Below, piece by piece: positions 21,371 through 34,300 of a stretch of DNA of 57,692 nt. Location of the stretch: assembly GCF_001949145.1 (NCBI RefSeq), contig NW_019091616.1, positions 212,879 to 270,570 on the forward strand, given 5' to 3'. The position numbers were made by a program, and so were the translations under genes. Position 1 is the first letter of the stretch. The number at the start of each line of letters is the position of its first letter. The DNA is from Acanthaster planci. Lineage: Eukaryota; Echinodermata; Asteroidea; Valvatida; Acanthasteridae. The notes beneath the pieces were generated by a model. That model saw only the letters and a program-made list of their open reading frames with translations. It was not told the DNA's origin and made no database searches.

Positions 21371-22283
21371 ATGATTGATCATCGGAAAATTAAAACCAAA
21401 AAGGCGTCGAAGGCCCTGTACCCCGTTGGTGGCTACACAAAACGGATCGACCAGTACGGAGCCGTGCCAGCCGCCGTCCTCGCGGAGGAACGCCGTCTGC
21501 AGAGGCTGGAGGGCCACATCGAGAAGGGCAGACGGTGGCAGCTGGCCCACTGCGAAAGGGAAGAGAGAAAAGCCGCTCGGCACCTCCAAGAGCTCAATGA
21601 GGCCAAGGGGAGGGCTTGGCTGCCGGCGGTGTCACATACCGAGTATCTGTACGGTGGATGTCTGGCCGTGAGGGTGGTGGACAGAGAGGATGACAAGGAT
21701 AAGGAGGAAAGTAAGTTGAGAAACAGGAAGTTTCTTGTATGGAAAAATATATGACCCTTTCGCGAAGTTGCCTTCCAAAAACACTTTTTTTATGGAAGAA
21801 AAATAGGTTTCATCTTTAAAAAAATGCAGAAAAATGCAGAAGAATTTGTAAAATTTACTTCACTGACTACACTCCACAACAGATGATATCCGTCTTCAAC
21901 CTCGGAGTACAAGCTGCCATCGCACCCAGGCCAAGACAGATTTACCCAAGCTCTTACTTCCTGACCAAAGACCAACGAAGGGGACACCTCGGACGCCCCG
22001 CAGCTGGGCAACTCTCAAGAAGCAGTTCTCCCAGGGGATGCTTCCTCGCGGTCGGCGACTCGGCAGCACACAGGACGCGCTGGGCACGGCTTCTTGTCTG
22101 GTTGACAGGGCCGGTGGGTTAGAGGGTGGGTGCAGCGGGGGTGACGGAGCTTCTGTTAGGAGTAAAGGACAGGGAGGCGATTTCGTCCACGAAATGAAGC
22201 GGTGTCGGTATCTGAGGGTTCCTGTGTGGTATCAGAGCTGTGGAAATGACGGTGATTCAAATCACAGTTGTCATCACAATTAA
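21371..22283 (+). CDS. Uncharacterised two-exon gene, Arg/Lys-rich N-terminus
   Basis: Exon 1 is 21371-21710 (ends before GTAAGT) and exon 2 is 21883-22283 (after ACAACAG); the phases fit (1 nt carried over) and give 246 residues. The N-terminal half begins MIDHRKIKTKKASKALYP, has a YTKRIDQYGAVPAA segment, then a charged helical stretch (about residues 38-80, many E/R/K) likely to be a coiled coil. The second half is Ser/Gly/Pro-rich and basic, without motifs, and ends SNHSCHHN. Codon use and GC are clearly higher than the flanks, which supports coding. No transmembrane segment or signal peptide is visible. It lies tail-to-tail with THADA. I do not recognise the family, and upstream non-coding exons or a different start are possible. 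Confidence 0.55.
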
Positions 22284-23441
22284 GAGACTTGGGTAAACAA
22301 GACTATCCAAGAGTGAAGATGGAAAATGTCACGGACAGAGGTTTCTGGGCACCGCCACAATCAAATATCACACCTGGTCAAGAAGGAGTTTGGGGTGCTG
22401 TGTCCAAAACACTCCACATGCGTAGAGTCCACCAAGCTGTTTCAGAGGTCTCAATGGTGCATGCCTCCTATTCTAATCTATATGCAGTCAATGCCACCAC
22501 GGCAGGGATAAAAGGATATTAAAACTATCATCCACCATTATAGTCATCACAAATCATTCATTGTCAAGTTAGAAGTCCTGTAAACTGACACGTGTGATTG
22601 ACTTGTGCTTGACGTTACCAATACCCTACTTTTATCTTAAGATAACAAAAATAATGTACTTTCATGCAGTCAGACTCATTAAAAATCATGCAGATCAGCC
22701 AAGATTTGAGGTTTGATGAAAATTTAATTCAGTAATAATGCAATCTTATAAAGTGCCACTACTCTAGTTTTATAAAATAACAGTGAAGGGGATCTTGTGA
22801 CTCTCATAGATTAAAAAATAATTTAGATTTTTAGGACGAGTTGAAAACATGGAACGGCTGAAATGATGAAATTTAAACCAGCCCAGCTATTTACAAAATC
22901 GATAAAAACATTACTAAAACAAGTATAGTAAAGGTTGTCCATGGGACAAAACAAATCCCAAAATGTGGCGTTCACATTTTTGTTTTATTCTTTTCATTTG
23001 TCTCTTTCCAACATAGTTCTTTCCCTTTCAACCCACCACTGGCATTGTCACTGCTGCACATAGTGATTAGCCAACAGAGATTCTATCTAATGTTCCCGTA
23101 GACATTCTCATAACCACTGAACTTCTGTTTTGACCAATGAGAGAGCTGCAGAATTACAACAAAAAAATTGAAAAAAACAAAATACTACTGATATCTTATG
23201 TAAAAACACACAAGTCTTTGATCCTTGGTTTAAAAAACCAACCATATTGCACATTTGCTAAATCTTTGTGTTTCTATCTCCATATTCAGATGATTATCCT
23301 GTGGTTTTGAGTTCAACCCGGGCCTTATAACCAAAGAAGCAAATGCAACAGTAGTAAATGCTTCTTTTGAAATAGGCCTTGTTGCAGTGTGGCAGACACA
23401 GTAGGACGACATTATTTGGTAAACATAGGCATCAACTTCTG
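22284..23441. other. Shared 3' region between the unknown gene and THADA
   Basis: Convergent ends of two genes: presumed 3'UTRs, AT-rich, no further exon seen. Confidence 0.5.
22984..22989 (-). terminator. Candidate poly(A) signal of THADA
   Basis: TTTATT on the plus strand reads AATAAA on the minus strand about 450 nt after the THADA stop. It is the nearest canonical signal I noticed; other A-rich variants nearby cannot be excluded. Confidence 0.35.
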
Positions 23442-26400
23442 TTAATTATCTTCGCTTGAGATGCACCATAGCTTTAGACTCTCTAAAGGTTCTGTCACCA
23501 ACGGACAGTGGGAACTGAATCCGCATGCTTGGAATCTTGTCCCAACATTCTCTAATAACTGACCCCATCTCTTTTTGAGTTTAGTTTCAACACCATCTGA
23601 CAAAAGAACTGTAAGTGCCAAACTGCATAGCAGAATCTTGTAGCACTCCACGCACTGCATCTCCCACTCCCGGGCAGTCAGGAACGGCGATGCCGGCAGC
23701 CAGACCTGGAGACGCTCATCTAGCCTGGTGGCAAGGTCCAGCAACCCGACCCTCGCAGCTTGTTGGAGGTGATGGATGGCACTTGCCGACAGTCTTAGAG
23801 AGAAGGGTGGGAACAAGAAGTCATCTCCTGTTTGATGGTGGTTGTCAGGAGCAGATGGTTCTGAATCCTTCGAATCTGATGAGGGGACCCCAATCTCATC
23901 CTCTGGCTGATTTCCATCTTGACTGGGAGGCAGTTCAGACACATCTCCTGCACAGGCGATAGCCTTGCTTTCATCACAAACTGCTGTCTGTGTGGGGACA
24001 GTCTCATACAGAGCTGACTGTCTTTGTACGGAAGGATTGTTCCCTGTTTCTGGGTCCTCGGTACAAGAATCTTTCCCTGTTGGTTTCGCAATGATGCAGG
24101 GGTCAGAGGTGTATCCTGAACAGCACAGTGCGACAGCGTGAAGTTGGTTACTGATGATTTGGGCCAGATGAACACCCTCAAAGGTGGTGTTGGCCTCCCC
24201 TTGGTCAAACAGTCTCTCGTCCTGAGGAACAAACAAAACAACAAAATGATGTGAACCGTGCAAATGGATTTCTTATAAAACAGGATGTGTAAATGTTGGT
24301 GGCCCTTCAAACTGTAGTGGACAACAGTAAAATGCCAAGATTATAAAAATGACCATTTTTCAAGTGTCTGCATGGCCGTGTACTCCTAAGGGCGGAGTGA
24401 TCTTTTTGACAAGTTCATGGCATGCAAGGAAAACATTAATTTCATAAGTTTCAATTGTAATTATGTCAGAAAACCTATGTACAGGCCAGGTTTTCAATCT
24501 GTTGATATTCAAGACAACTATAGCTTACCTGGGGTTCCTCTTCGTGATTTGAGGCGGTCTCCTCTGGCCTGCCCATACCCCACTGGAGGAGACTACAAAG
24601 GCAGTCTGCCGGATGTCTCTCAGTGAATACCGACATGAAGAGCTGTATACCAAGATGAAGGCCCAAAGATGGCTGGGTGTCCATATCATGCAGGTCTAGC
24701 GTCAAAGGGAAGGGTGAGAACAGATCAGCTGACAAACAGAGATGGTTGATCAAAATGTTGGTGTTTCGATCTATCACTGAAAGTGACATGGACATAACTG
24801 GAATTTGGGGTAAGTAACATTGAAAAAGGGATGTCTTTGTCACATTTTCCAAAATTCCTATTTCCAATTTTTTTTTTCTCAACTTAAGGTTGCGTAATGG
24901 CTCCATTGTGAGCACCTACCACTGAAAAGGTTGACATGGATGGCCAGCTTGACAATGTAAGAAACTGCTCCCTGCTGGACCTCCAGCTCGTCATCCTGTA
25001 AAAATCTCATCATAGCTCCCCACAGCACAAATGGAATATTCCCTGAAAAACAAACATTCTTTCAATTTGAACTGAAAATGTGACAAACAGTATACTCATA
25101 ATGATAACGTTTGGTATTTGAATGTCAAATTTGACAGATATGACGCCGTTATTTCCTGACCAAAACCTACCTAAACATTCTGAAAGGTCCAGCAAAGTTA
25201 TGGTTGCCAGTGAGCCAATGGCTTTCACTACTGTGAGGCGTGATTGGACAGTTTGGCCAGCCTGACTACACTGATCCAGGAGAAGTGCCCAATCGTGCAG
25301 GAGTTTATATACTGACTCCCCAGTGCCAATCTAAACATGAAAATAAAAGATGGTAACATTAGCAAATGTATCACTGTATCTTTTTTTAATTCTCATTGCT
25401 TCATAAAAACCTGAAATGGTATTCAACTGTTACATAACAACTGGCTTACCTTGGTTGAAAGTAATTCAGAGTGAACCACTGGAACTAAACAAGTAGTGAA
25501 CTGGATGACAGAGCTGATCAAATCTTCCCTGCCACAACGGGAAACAAAAATACAACAAACTAGGCATAAGAACATCTCCCAGCAAGTCAGGTTTGTGCAG
25601 TGACAATTCTCTCTATCTCCTTCCATAACTCTCATCCAGCTCCAATCCCACATGTGGATGAGGTCTTCAGTCCCTGCCTGATTCAGATAGTTCTCCCAGG
25701 ACTATCCTTGTTGGGTTTTCCTCCCACCTCTACTCACTAAACCTCATCTTCTCTCAATAGGTTTCTTCTTCATCACGTTCCCTCTGACCAACTTCTGAGA
25801 CAACCTTGGTATTGTTTCTAAAAATTATAGAAATACTGCAAAAAGAGATTGAGATCTTATGGCTGTATGTTTTCTTTGAACATATGCATTGCAGATTTTA
25901 AGTTCACTCAAATGTGAGATGTACAATTTTGAGTTTCTCACTCTTTTTTTCCGAGTATCCAAGCCAGAGAGCTTCCCACTGCTCATACTGACTTACAGTG
26001 CAGTGCTCTAAACGATCAAAGAAATTCTCTGTAGGCACTTCTTGTCTGCGCAAGTCTTTGATGATCAGGGACAGCTCCTGCAGAGAGAACTTGATATCAC
26101 ACAACTCTACTTACTTCTGTCGAGGCAGACAGGCAACACCCATTGCTATTTGGAAACACTCAATGCAGCCCATCTGACATTTGGGTAGTTGCCACGGAAA
26201 CTGACAAGTCATGGGATGGTAGCTCAGAAGTTCATAAACCTGTGGGAGATATGTATCCACATAGTTCACTGGTCAACTCTATACAGAACTATCCCATTTC
26301 TTGATATTGGAAGTTCATTACCTACGTTGTAATTGACGTATGTTTATCATACTTGATACAGGTAAATACAACCATATAAACAGCTTGGAACAAAGATGAT

Positions 26401-28325
26401 GTTGTTTTAAATCAAGTTAGTTTCAAGGACAAGTTTTGCATGCCCAATGATCTGCCTTAAAGTGCCACTGTAGGAAAAGTATTTAGTTTGCTCAACATGA
26501 ATAGATAATTCTGCTCGAATCTTTAAGAATAAAAAATGTCAACTTCATTTCTACACTTGTTTGGGTGTGCTACATGCGAATAGCAATAGTCTAGCATGTG
26601 AATAAAGAGTTTGCAGCTGTGCTTTTATCTACAAAAACCACTGTCAAACTGCAAGGTATCATCACCCTAAAAAACTTGACAACACCAGGTGACCAGGAGG
26701 CCCCTGGTAGTAGATTGAATAATTTACCCGACTGAGGCAAACCTCGTGCTCCTCCTCAGTTACCATGGTAACCAGCTTCTCAAAGAGTTGACTGGATGAC
26801 GTGATCACTGCTTCAGGACTGTTGCTTACGTTCTCTGAGGGACCATTCTGGCAGCTCTCAATCAGGTGATTTAAGGCCAGCTCTCTGACCTCATAGTACG
26901 GTGAGCAGAGAAGACTGACCAAAATAGCTTCAGGTGACTGTTCTAACCGGTACTCATCGCACCTGTGTGCTGCTTTGAAACCAACTTTAGACTCTGTTGG
27001 TAAATCCTGGAATTTTCTTTCAGCAATCCGTGAACCCACAGGTTTCATTATGGCATCCATGGGCTCTGCTGAAGGAGCTATTTCCTGAGGTTCTTGATGA
27101 GATCTCTGCCTCAAGCAAATGGAAGCGCATGTTGTCTGCAGTGTGATAAATCCAGGCTGGTGTAAACTCAGTTCTGTCAGAGCACTGTGATTTTGGATAT
27201 ACCTCGAAGCAATCGAAGTCACCACCATTTTAAGATCCTCTAGGGGCTCCTCTCTAAGGTTAAAGGCCGTTGACAACAAAGAGGTGTTGAACAGAAAGGT
27301 TTGAAGGATGTCCAGGAATGAAGCACGGGTCACACAACACCCATTGTCACTGCAGGAAAGGAACAAGTAAAATGAGGATGTTGCTAACCAGCTTAACAAC
27401 TATAACCTTGCTTTGAAACTTTTTCTCAGTGAAGTAACTGTATGTGGCTATTAATGATGTTACACTCTCAGTAGAAGAGACATAACTGTTATTACAGAAT
27501 GGTATATGGGCAAAGTCATGAAGCCCTGAAAAGGTTCAGGTTTAAAAACGTCTTGGAATCCTCTCACTTTTCTGAGTGAATATTTGGATTTCTGTGCTGG
27601 TAGTAAGTAAATGAGGGCAGCTGAAGATAGCCTGTAGTGTCGTAAGAAAGCTTTACTTTTAAACATCCAAGATCCCCAAAATTGGTCAATCCTAAAAAGG
27701 CAGTGCTCTACAATTTGTACCTGGCCAAACAGAGATTTGTTTGTGGTGTACAATGAAGGTCTGTCTGGCTGGCTGGACAGACATTCTTCAGCTAATGAGC
27801 AATCACTGGGTCTTTCCTGAAGTATATAATAAGTAGCCAGATGACATAAGTCCAAAATATCTGAATTCAAAAATATGGCCCCCCTCCCCCAAATTTTGGC
27901 CATCATTTTAAAAAGCAATAAAACCAATGACAAGCAAAGACTATTGACCAATTGCCAATCAACAATTAGCGGAATTGATTTTCCTGTATGCAGAACTGGG
28001 CAAAGTTAGACCACTAGTAGTGGCCTCAGGCTCAAAGTGTCCTTATCCGCTCCGAGCAGGGATTAAAGAGGGCGTATTTTGAAATATAACTGACAGTTAT
28101 TTGGTACGCACTTACTACATAGGCGCACAAGTTTATGTGCGTTTGACGCGTCGCATGCTGAGTACGCGCCACCAATTTAGTCTGAAATTTATTGTCTTCG
28201 CATGCAAGCCGAACGGGCGCAAGAACCCAGTTGGAAAATATAGTACCATCGGTCTTTCTTTCACCGGTGAGGGTGCACTTCAGCTCAGGGCAGATAGGAC
28301 AAGTACCATGCATAATTGTACATAC
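23442..28325 (-). CDS. THADA: THADA exons 30-36 (C-terminal repeats)
   Basis: Exon 30 is the largest internal exon (622 nt, 27349-26728): it starts DNGCCVTRASFLDILQ, matching human NPCLVTRAVYIDIL, and contains SPYYEVRELALNHLIE. Exons 31-35 continue the helical repeats at lower identity. The last exon (780 nt) starts DERLFDQGEANTTFEGVHL, matching the human DYLFEKAEVNFW region. It then carries an acidic, Ser/Pro/Asp-rich insert of roughly 85 residues (about 24085-23830) not found in the human protein, and ends CISSEDN at TAA 23444-23442. An open frame at 25904-26104 was excluded because it lies within 45 nt of the exon 31 donor and is not needed by the alignment. Confidence 0.88.
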
Positions 28326-31300
28326 TCAGATGCAAGCCAGACACAATCAGCTACTGATGACATGACGCCTACCAGGGCTGCACAAGTCTGCTGACTGCTT
28401 GCCATTTGAATGGCACAGTCTAGAATCTCCCGAATCTGTGAAGCATACAACAGCCAGATTAGAAAACCGTCCCTGACAGACCGTCTTTGATTTCAAATAG
28501 TTTTCGAAGACTTTCTACTAACACTTCATGGAGTATGCGACCACAGGTACAATTAAAGCAAATGAGGGCACATCCCCCCCACCATTTGTTGGTTGTTTCC
28601 CCCGCCCCCAATTTTGAAATGCCCACTGCAGAGACGCATCATCGGGTGACAACCTCATCTCTCCAGAAGTGCATACATGAGATTCTGGGGAAAAGTGTGA
28701 TCATTTATATGAGCACAGAACTCCATGCATACCTTTTCAGCAATGAGCCAAGTCGTTGTGTCAAAAGAGCAGTGTTATTTGAGAAGAAAGCACACGACGT
28801 CACGGCAGCTTGAACATGTTTGGTGAGTGTCAGTCGGCTTACAGTCCCCCCAACAGGGCCAACCATATGAGCATGCATTGATGTTTCTGAATGACCTACA
28901 CAATTCTAAACTTGTTCATTAAAAGAATACAAACTACTGAGTTACAATAAGTGTAGAAAACAACTTAGTAAGAGCCTTTTTTTAACTAGGCAGCCATTTC
29001 TTCCCTCTTGCCACATACAGTCAACTCCCGTTATTACGGGCTCGGTCATAATGATAACCCAGATGCAACAAGCATATTCTCCGAGTCCCGAACAATTTGT
29101 GTTCATTGCTATGGAGAAATATTTGGTCATTACGTGCATGAACATTGTGAGACTCCGCCTACGACGATTTGTGCCGACCCCATGTGAGCAAAAGTATTGT
29201 TCTCAACCCATTTACAGCGACTTTTTCCCAAAACCGTATTATCTGAAGCTGTTAACGACAAACCTTTTGTCCCGATTCGGGCATCATACATTTCCCATNG
29301 TCTGTCAATGCCTTATCAATGCACCTTTGTAAGAACTTCAACGTAATGTTGTTTCATCTCGCCGATCAATGAAATTGCGCCCCCGGACATACTGGTAATA
29401 GTGGCGCCCTCTTCTGACTGGTTTTAGCCAATTCATGACGAAAGCAAAACGTACACTCAGGACGTGTGACGTACTTACCAGCACGGACTTGAATATTTCT
29501 TCTCACTCGGCTATTCTCGGTTTCTTCTGATCCAGGTTGTCAAATATTTGACTTTTCATTCATTTTATTCATCAACATTAGATAAAAATTCAGCATCAAT
29601 AAGAGACACATAACACTGTCTTTTCATGTGTTTGGCGTGCGGTATCGGTGTACCTGTACATGATTCCAACAGACATGTACATGGCTATAAACTTGTGCAA
29701 AATGAGTGTGAAAAATTGCGCTCCGGTTTTAACGACGCTCTGGCTATAACAACAGAATTCTGAAAATCCGCCGGCCCTCGTAATAACGGGAGTCGACTGT
29801 ACATCCCTGTGTACACTTCCTGCTGTGGCAAGTAAGGACTGTTTCTGCATGAACGTGACAAGTGGGGTCGCAAAATCTACCTGACTGACCTGTAAAAGCA
29901 CTCCATGAATGTGGTTGTGGTGGGCCGGTTGGTCTGGCGTCCTGGGCAGTAATCCGAGGAGATCTTTCAGCATGTCCAGCTGGCGACTGGCCGGGACCAG
30001 AGGTACCAGGGCCCTGGCTGCAATGGCCCGTGTCTTGTAGACAGCACTGCTTGCACAACTGAGAAGTGAAGAGTTCAACACAGTAGGAGGGAAATCTGAA
30101 CAATAACGTTCATGTCTTGTCACTAAATAAATGCCCCTGATGGCCACTTTCAAGTAAGATGTTGTTCAAGGATGCAGTTATTACAGAAAAGAAATACTGC
30201 TTCTCAGTTGCTTCTTAGCAGGTTGAAAGTGGGAAGATTGTATTCCAGATTAAGAGACAGGGGGCAGGCATGACAATGGATCAACTAGTTGGAATTTTGA
30301 GTACACTGAGATTGAGCAGTCATCTGTTTTATGCCAGGCTTTTGAAGAACGTACAAAATGCATTCTTTTCTCTGATTCCACATCCCTTCTAAAGCAGTAG
30401 GCGTGAAAACGACCACCCATGGACATTTTTTGAAGTTTATCAAAGTGTTTATAGGCTATCAATACCTCCCCTCCAAGCCTACATTTTTGTGCACTTGTGA
30501 AAAGGACGAAAGAGCAAATGGAAGAACAGGTTTAGCCAAAATCACAGACAAATCTAACATTCTTTGGTTAAACAAAACAAAGCAGAGCTGGGACAAAACG
30601 TTCCTAGGGTAGAGACACAGGAGTTCAAAGCCTGTACCTAAACCTTCAAAATATACCTTCCAAACTATTCACAATGAATTGGAATAAAAGGACCAAATCA
30701 TTAAATAACAAAATCTTGTTATTCAGACCGCAGCTACGATGTGTGGAGCTCAAATTGTACCTGAGCACATGGGGTACAAAGTGGTCCATGCTGAGCCTGG
30801 TGCGAGCCCCGTCCATGGGCGATGGGTACAGCCTGGACAGCAGCAGGAGAACCGGGAACAGGCTAGGGTGCAGGCGCGCTGTGCCAGACCTTGAGACCAG
30901 AAATATTACAAGAGATTATTGCAAAATTGAAATAGATACAAAAGTCTAAAATTACATCCCATCCCATCCAAAAGACTCCATTGACTGGAGAATCGCCAAG
31001 GTTCTGGACCAGGATTCAATTTGGTTCAAAGGTCAACAGGATCTTCCACTTGGGTACCAGTCCATCTGGTCACATGACCAAAGGCCAACTTGTTTATGCA
31101 ACAGCCTAGATCAGAAACACCACCAGTTCAAAGACTCAGTTGTCGTATCAAAAGCGCTCTATAGTGAACTTTCTTTTTAGCCCTAACGATTAGTTTATTT
31201 CTCATTCCAACAACTAAATGTTAACTAGGTCAAAAGAAACTGGGTCAATTTTTTTTCACAGCAAAACAACGCTAGTGAACCATTCCAGAACAGTGCATGA

Positions 31301-34300
31301 GTGAATATCAATGAATATTTTGGCAAGTACTTACTGGCAAACTTTATGGTATACAGGAAACGTGCAAATAAAGTGACTCAACTAAAATTGGTCTCAAGCT
31401 CCGTCAAGGTAAGTTATGGATATTCACAATTCAGCCCATAGATCAGCCTCCATGCAATTCCATTCTAAAAAAATTGCCTCTACTGTCTACCTCATATGCA
31501 CACTGGTTGCCTCCTTCAACTGCTGTAGTAGGAATGGGTGGAGGGATGGGAACCGGGCAAAGAACTCCTTCCCAGTCATGCTGAAAAAACAACATTTAAG
31601 TTTCTATAATCGAAACAGCTTTAATTCCTGTATTTGCACTAATTGAGAGCACACTAGGAACACAAAATGTCTCTAAAAAGAAACCACTTAGCAGTAAAAT
31701 TTATATATCCACAGAAAAGCAGACATTGTAAATGAAAAGCCAATATTTCTACCTCGTGGTCCATATCCTTGAGGTTTAATGTAAATGACGTAGCATGTTG
31801 TTGGTTTTATAAATTGGAATGGCAAGTCTTGCCTCAAACTGTATGCTTTGCACACTGGAGTACTGAGGTACCATCGGACTTTAATGGACTAGATGACAAC
31901 TGATATGATTGGAAATGATTCCATAGATTCACAGATATACGTGAAATAATTGGCGTGTTATGTAACTTATTCCGGTATAAAGCCTCACCAATTCCTCCTG
32001 TCATGAGCCTGTTTCGCCCTCTGCACACCAAAGATTCTTGTCACTAGAGCACTGAATAGGAGAGTGGATGAATTCCTCACCTGCCATTACAAAAAAGCAG
32101 CAGTGATAACATGGTTTGATCCTTCCAAAATAAGGTCAAAACAGGTCACGCTGAATTGGGCCCAAAATCAGCCACTCCTTTTGGAAAACAGTTCACCAAC
32201 ATCAGTGAGGAAACTGTGGTGTTCTGCTACTTGGCTCAACCATCAAATTGGAAGCGGAGAATTGGGCTGCAGTACAATGGCCAATGAGACTTGCCAAACA
32301 CTCTGCCTGAGGAGTGTCAAAATAACTGGATCAGTGTGCTGAATACCAGAATGACTTACTGCCCAGAGCTGAGCAGCAAAGCCTAGAATGGCTGCCCTGA
32401 CGCCATCAGCTATGTACGGAATCACATCCTCGCCAAGACGGGCATCTTTGAACAGGACTCGCAAAATGTTCAAGGCATGTATCTGCAAAGGAGAGAAAGG
32501 AAAAGAATGTATGTCATAGAACTACACTTCTGAACTAACCAATTTTTTTTCAGTACTCCAAAGCATCATATCCAGCTTTGTGCTCAGCATAAAGTGAATT
32601 CAATACTTAATTTAAACATCCTTGGAATGAAAAACTAACAAAACTCTTGAAAAGGTTACAAGATACGTTAACTTGATTATACTAAATTCAATTTGCAAGA
32701 AGTGTGTCTATTTTCAAAGATTCCTTTGTGTAACTACTATCAGAACTAAGGAAACAAAAAAGTAAAACCTATCTGACACAATGAAGAAGAGACACGATAA
32801 ACTGTTGTATAACTGAATTCAAAATGCAACATCGTTAATTAACAACAGGCACATACTTAAATATAATACTTAAAAATAAATAATTCTAAACCAATATTGA
32901 TACATTCTTCCCCCAAACTAAAGGTGGGAATATAAGTTTAATTTGAAAAACGTTAAGAAAACTTGTCCATACCATTTAAATGTCCCACCCTAACTACGGT
33001 GTCATTGAAAACTTTAAACACTAAAAATTGTATACAATGTAAATATTTGACACAAAGCTCCGCAGATGAATTCATGGTATTCCTTTGACATGACCGAGCA
33101 ATAAAGTGTTCTGAAAATCAGATTACATTTTACAGGCATTTACGATGAAAACGAATGCCAATTTGCGTTCAAACATTTGAGAAAATTTGTAAATGGATTT
33201 CAAAATTTTTTCGTTTGAAAAAATCGTGCAAACGTCCCACTCTTATCCCAAACCTAGTTATTTCCCGGTACCTGTGAGGTGATGGAATCGCTTCCCGCAG
33301 ACTTGGGGAAAGCCAGACTGAGCAGGGTATCCATGGCTTGCTTGAAGCAACTCTTACCCTGGGAGCTAGGCTCCGAACCGACCAGGGCCTGGCAGGAATC
33401 AAACGCAGAGTAAAACACAGGTTTAATAAGCCCTGCATCTGTAACACCCAAGTTAACAAAAGACAACCGATAACTCACACCCTAAACATGGCTTTCAACT
33501 GGATACAACTGGACAAACTGCCCAAGTACCTGAATGGCAAAAGGTATCCCGGCACTGCGTCGTGTAGCGCACAGCATTGACTGGCTAGCTGTAATGTCAG
33601 ACAAAAGGCCCTCTAACCACTGTTTGGGTAGCTGGTGCAAGGTTACTGACTCGTTCCTGTAGAATCAAATGAAAATACGCAATAAACAAATGGCATGCCT
33701 ATGCATGATCAATATGTACATGTATTTGTGGTCATGGCAACCCATAATCAAAATTTTCAAAGATTTAAAACTTACAGATTACAAAGTCTATATCTGCAAC
33801 AACATGATGGCCGATTTCTGTGTACTCAATTAAAAACTTATAATTATTTGGTTTAAATGCTATCAAACTATCACAAATCAATACAGCAGAAAGAAAACCC
33901 ATAAATGCCATATAGATTCCAGCAAGTACAGACAAATTTTTTGTTTCAAAAATCTATAGAACAACACACATTAATAAGCCCAGTTGCAAAACGTGCACAG
34001 AGGTTTACATTCAAATTTCAGCAACCCATAATAGATAGCACAAAGACGTGTTCACATCTGAACTCTTGCTTGGCCAATGGTTAACACATGGTGATGCTTT
34101 GAATTCACATTACGTAGTGCTGTATCAGAAGAAAACCTCATAAAAGAAAAAAAATTCAGTAGTCACATTTTGATGTGAGGTAAATTGCAATAACATACCA
34201 AAGTAAATTTGGAAAAACCTCCTTCTTTGAAGCAGTTAGCTACGAGATGAATCAGATGTTAGACTAGAAGAATGCTTACTTCCACAGCCTTGTTGTCAGC

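Noticed and set aside
21433-22087. Minus-strand open frames opposite the unknown gene
   Set aside because: They mirror the GC-rich plus-strand exons and lack matching splice sites.
25904-26104. Minus-strand open frame beginning MCDIKFSLQELSLI
   Set aside because: It starts within 45 nt of the exon 31 donor, does not fit the phase, and has no counterpart in THADA.
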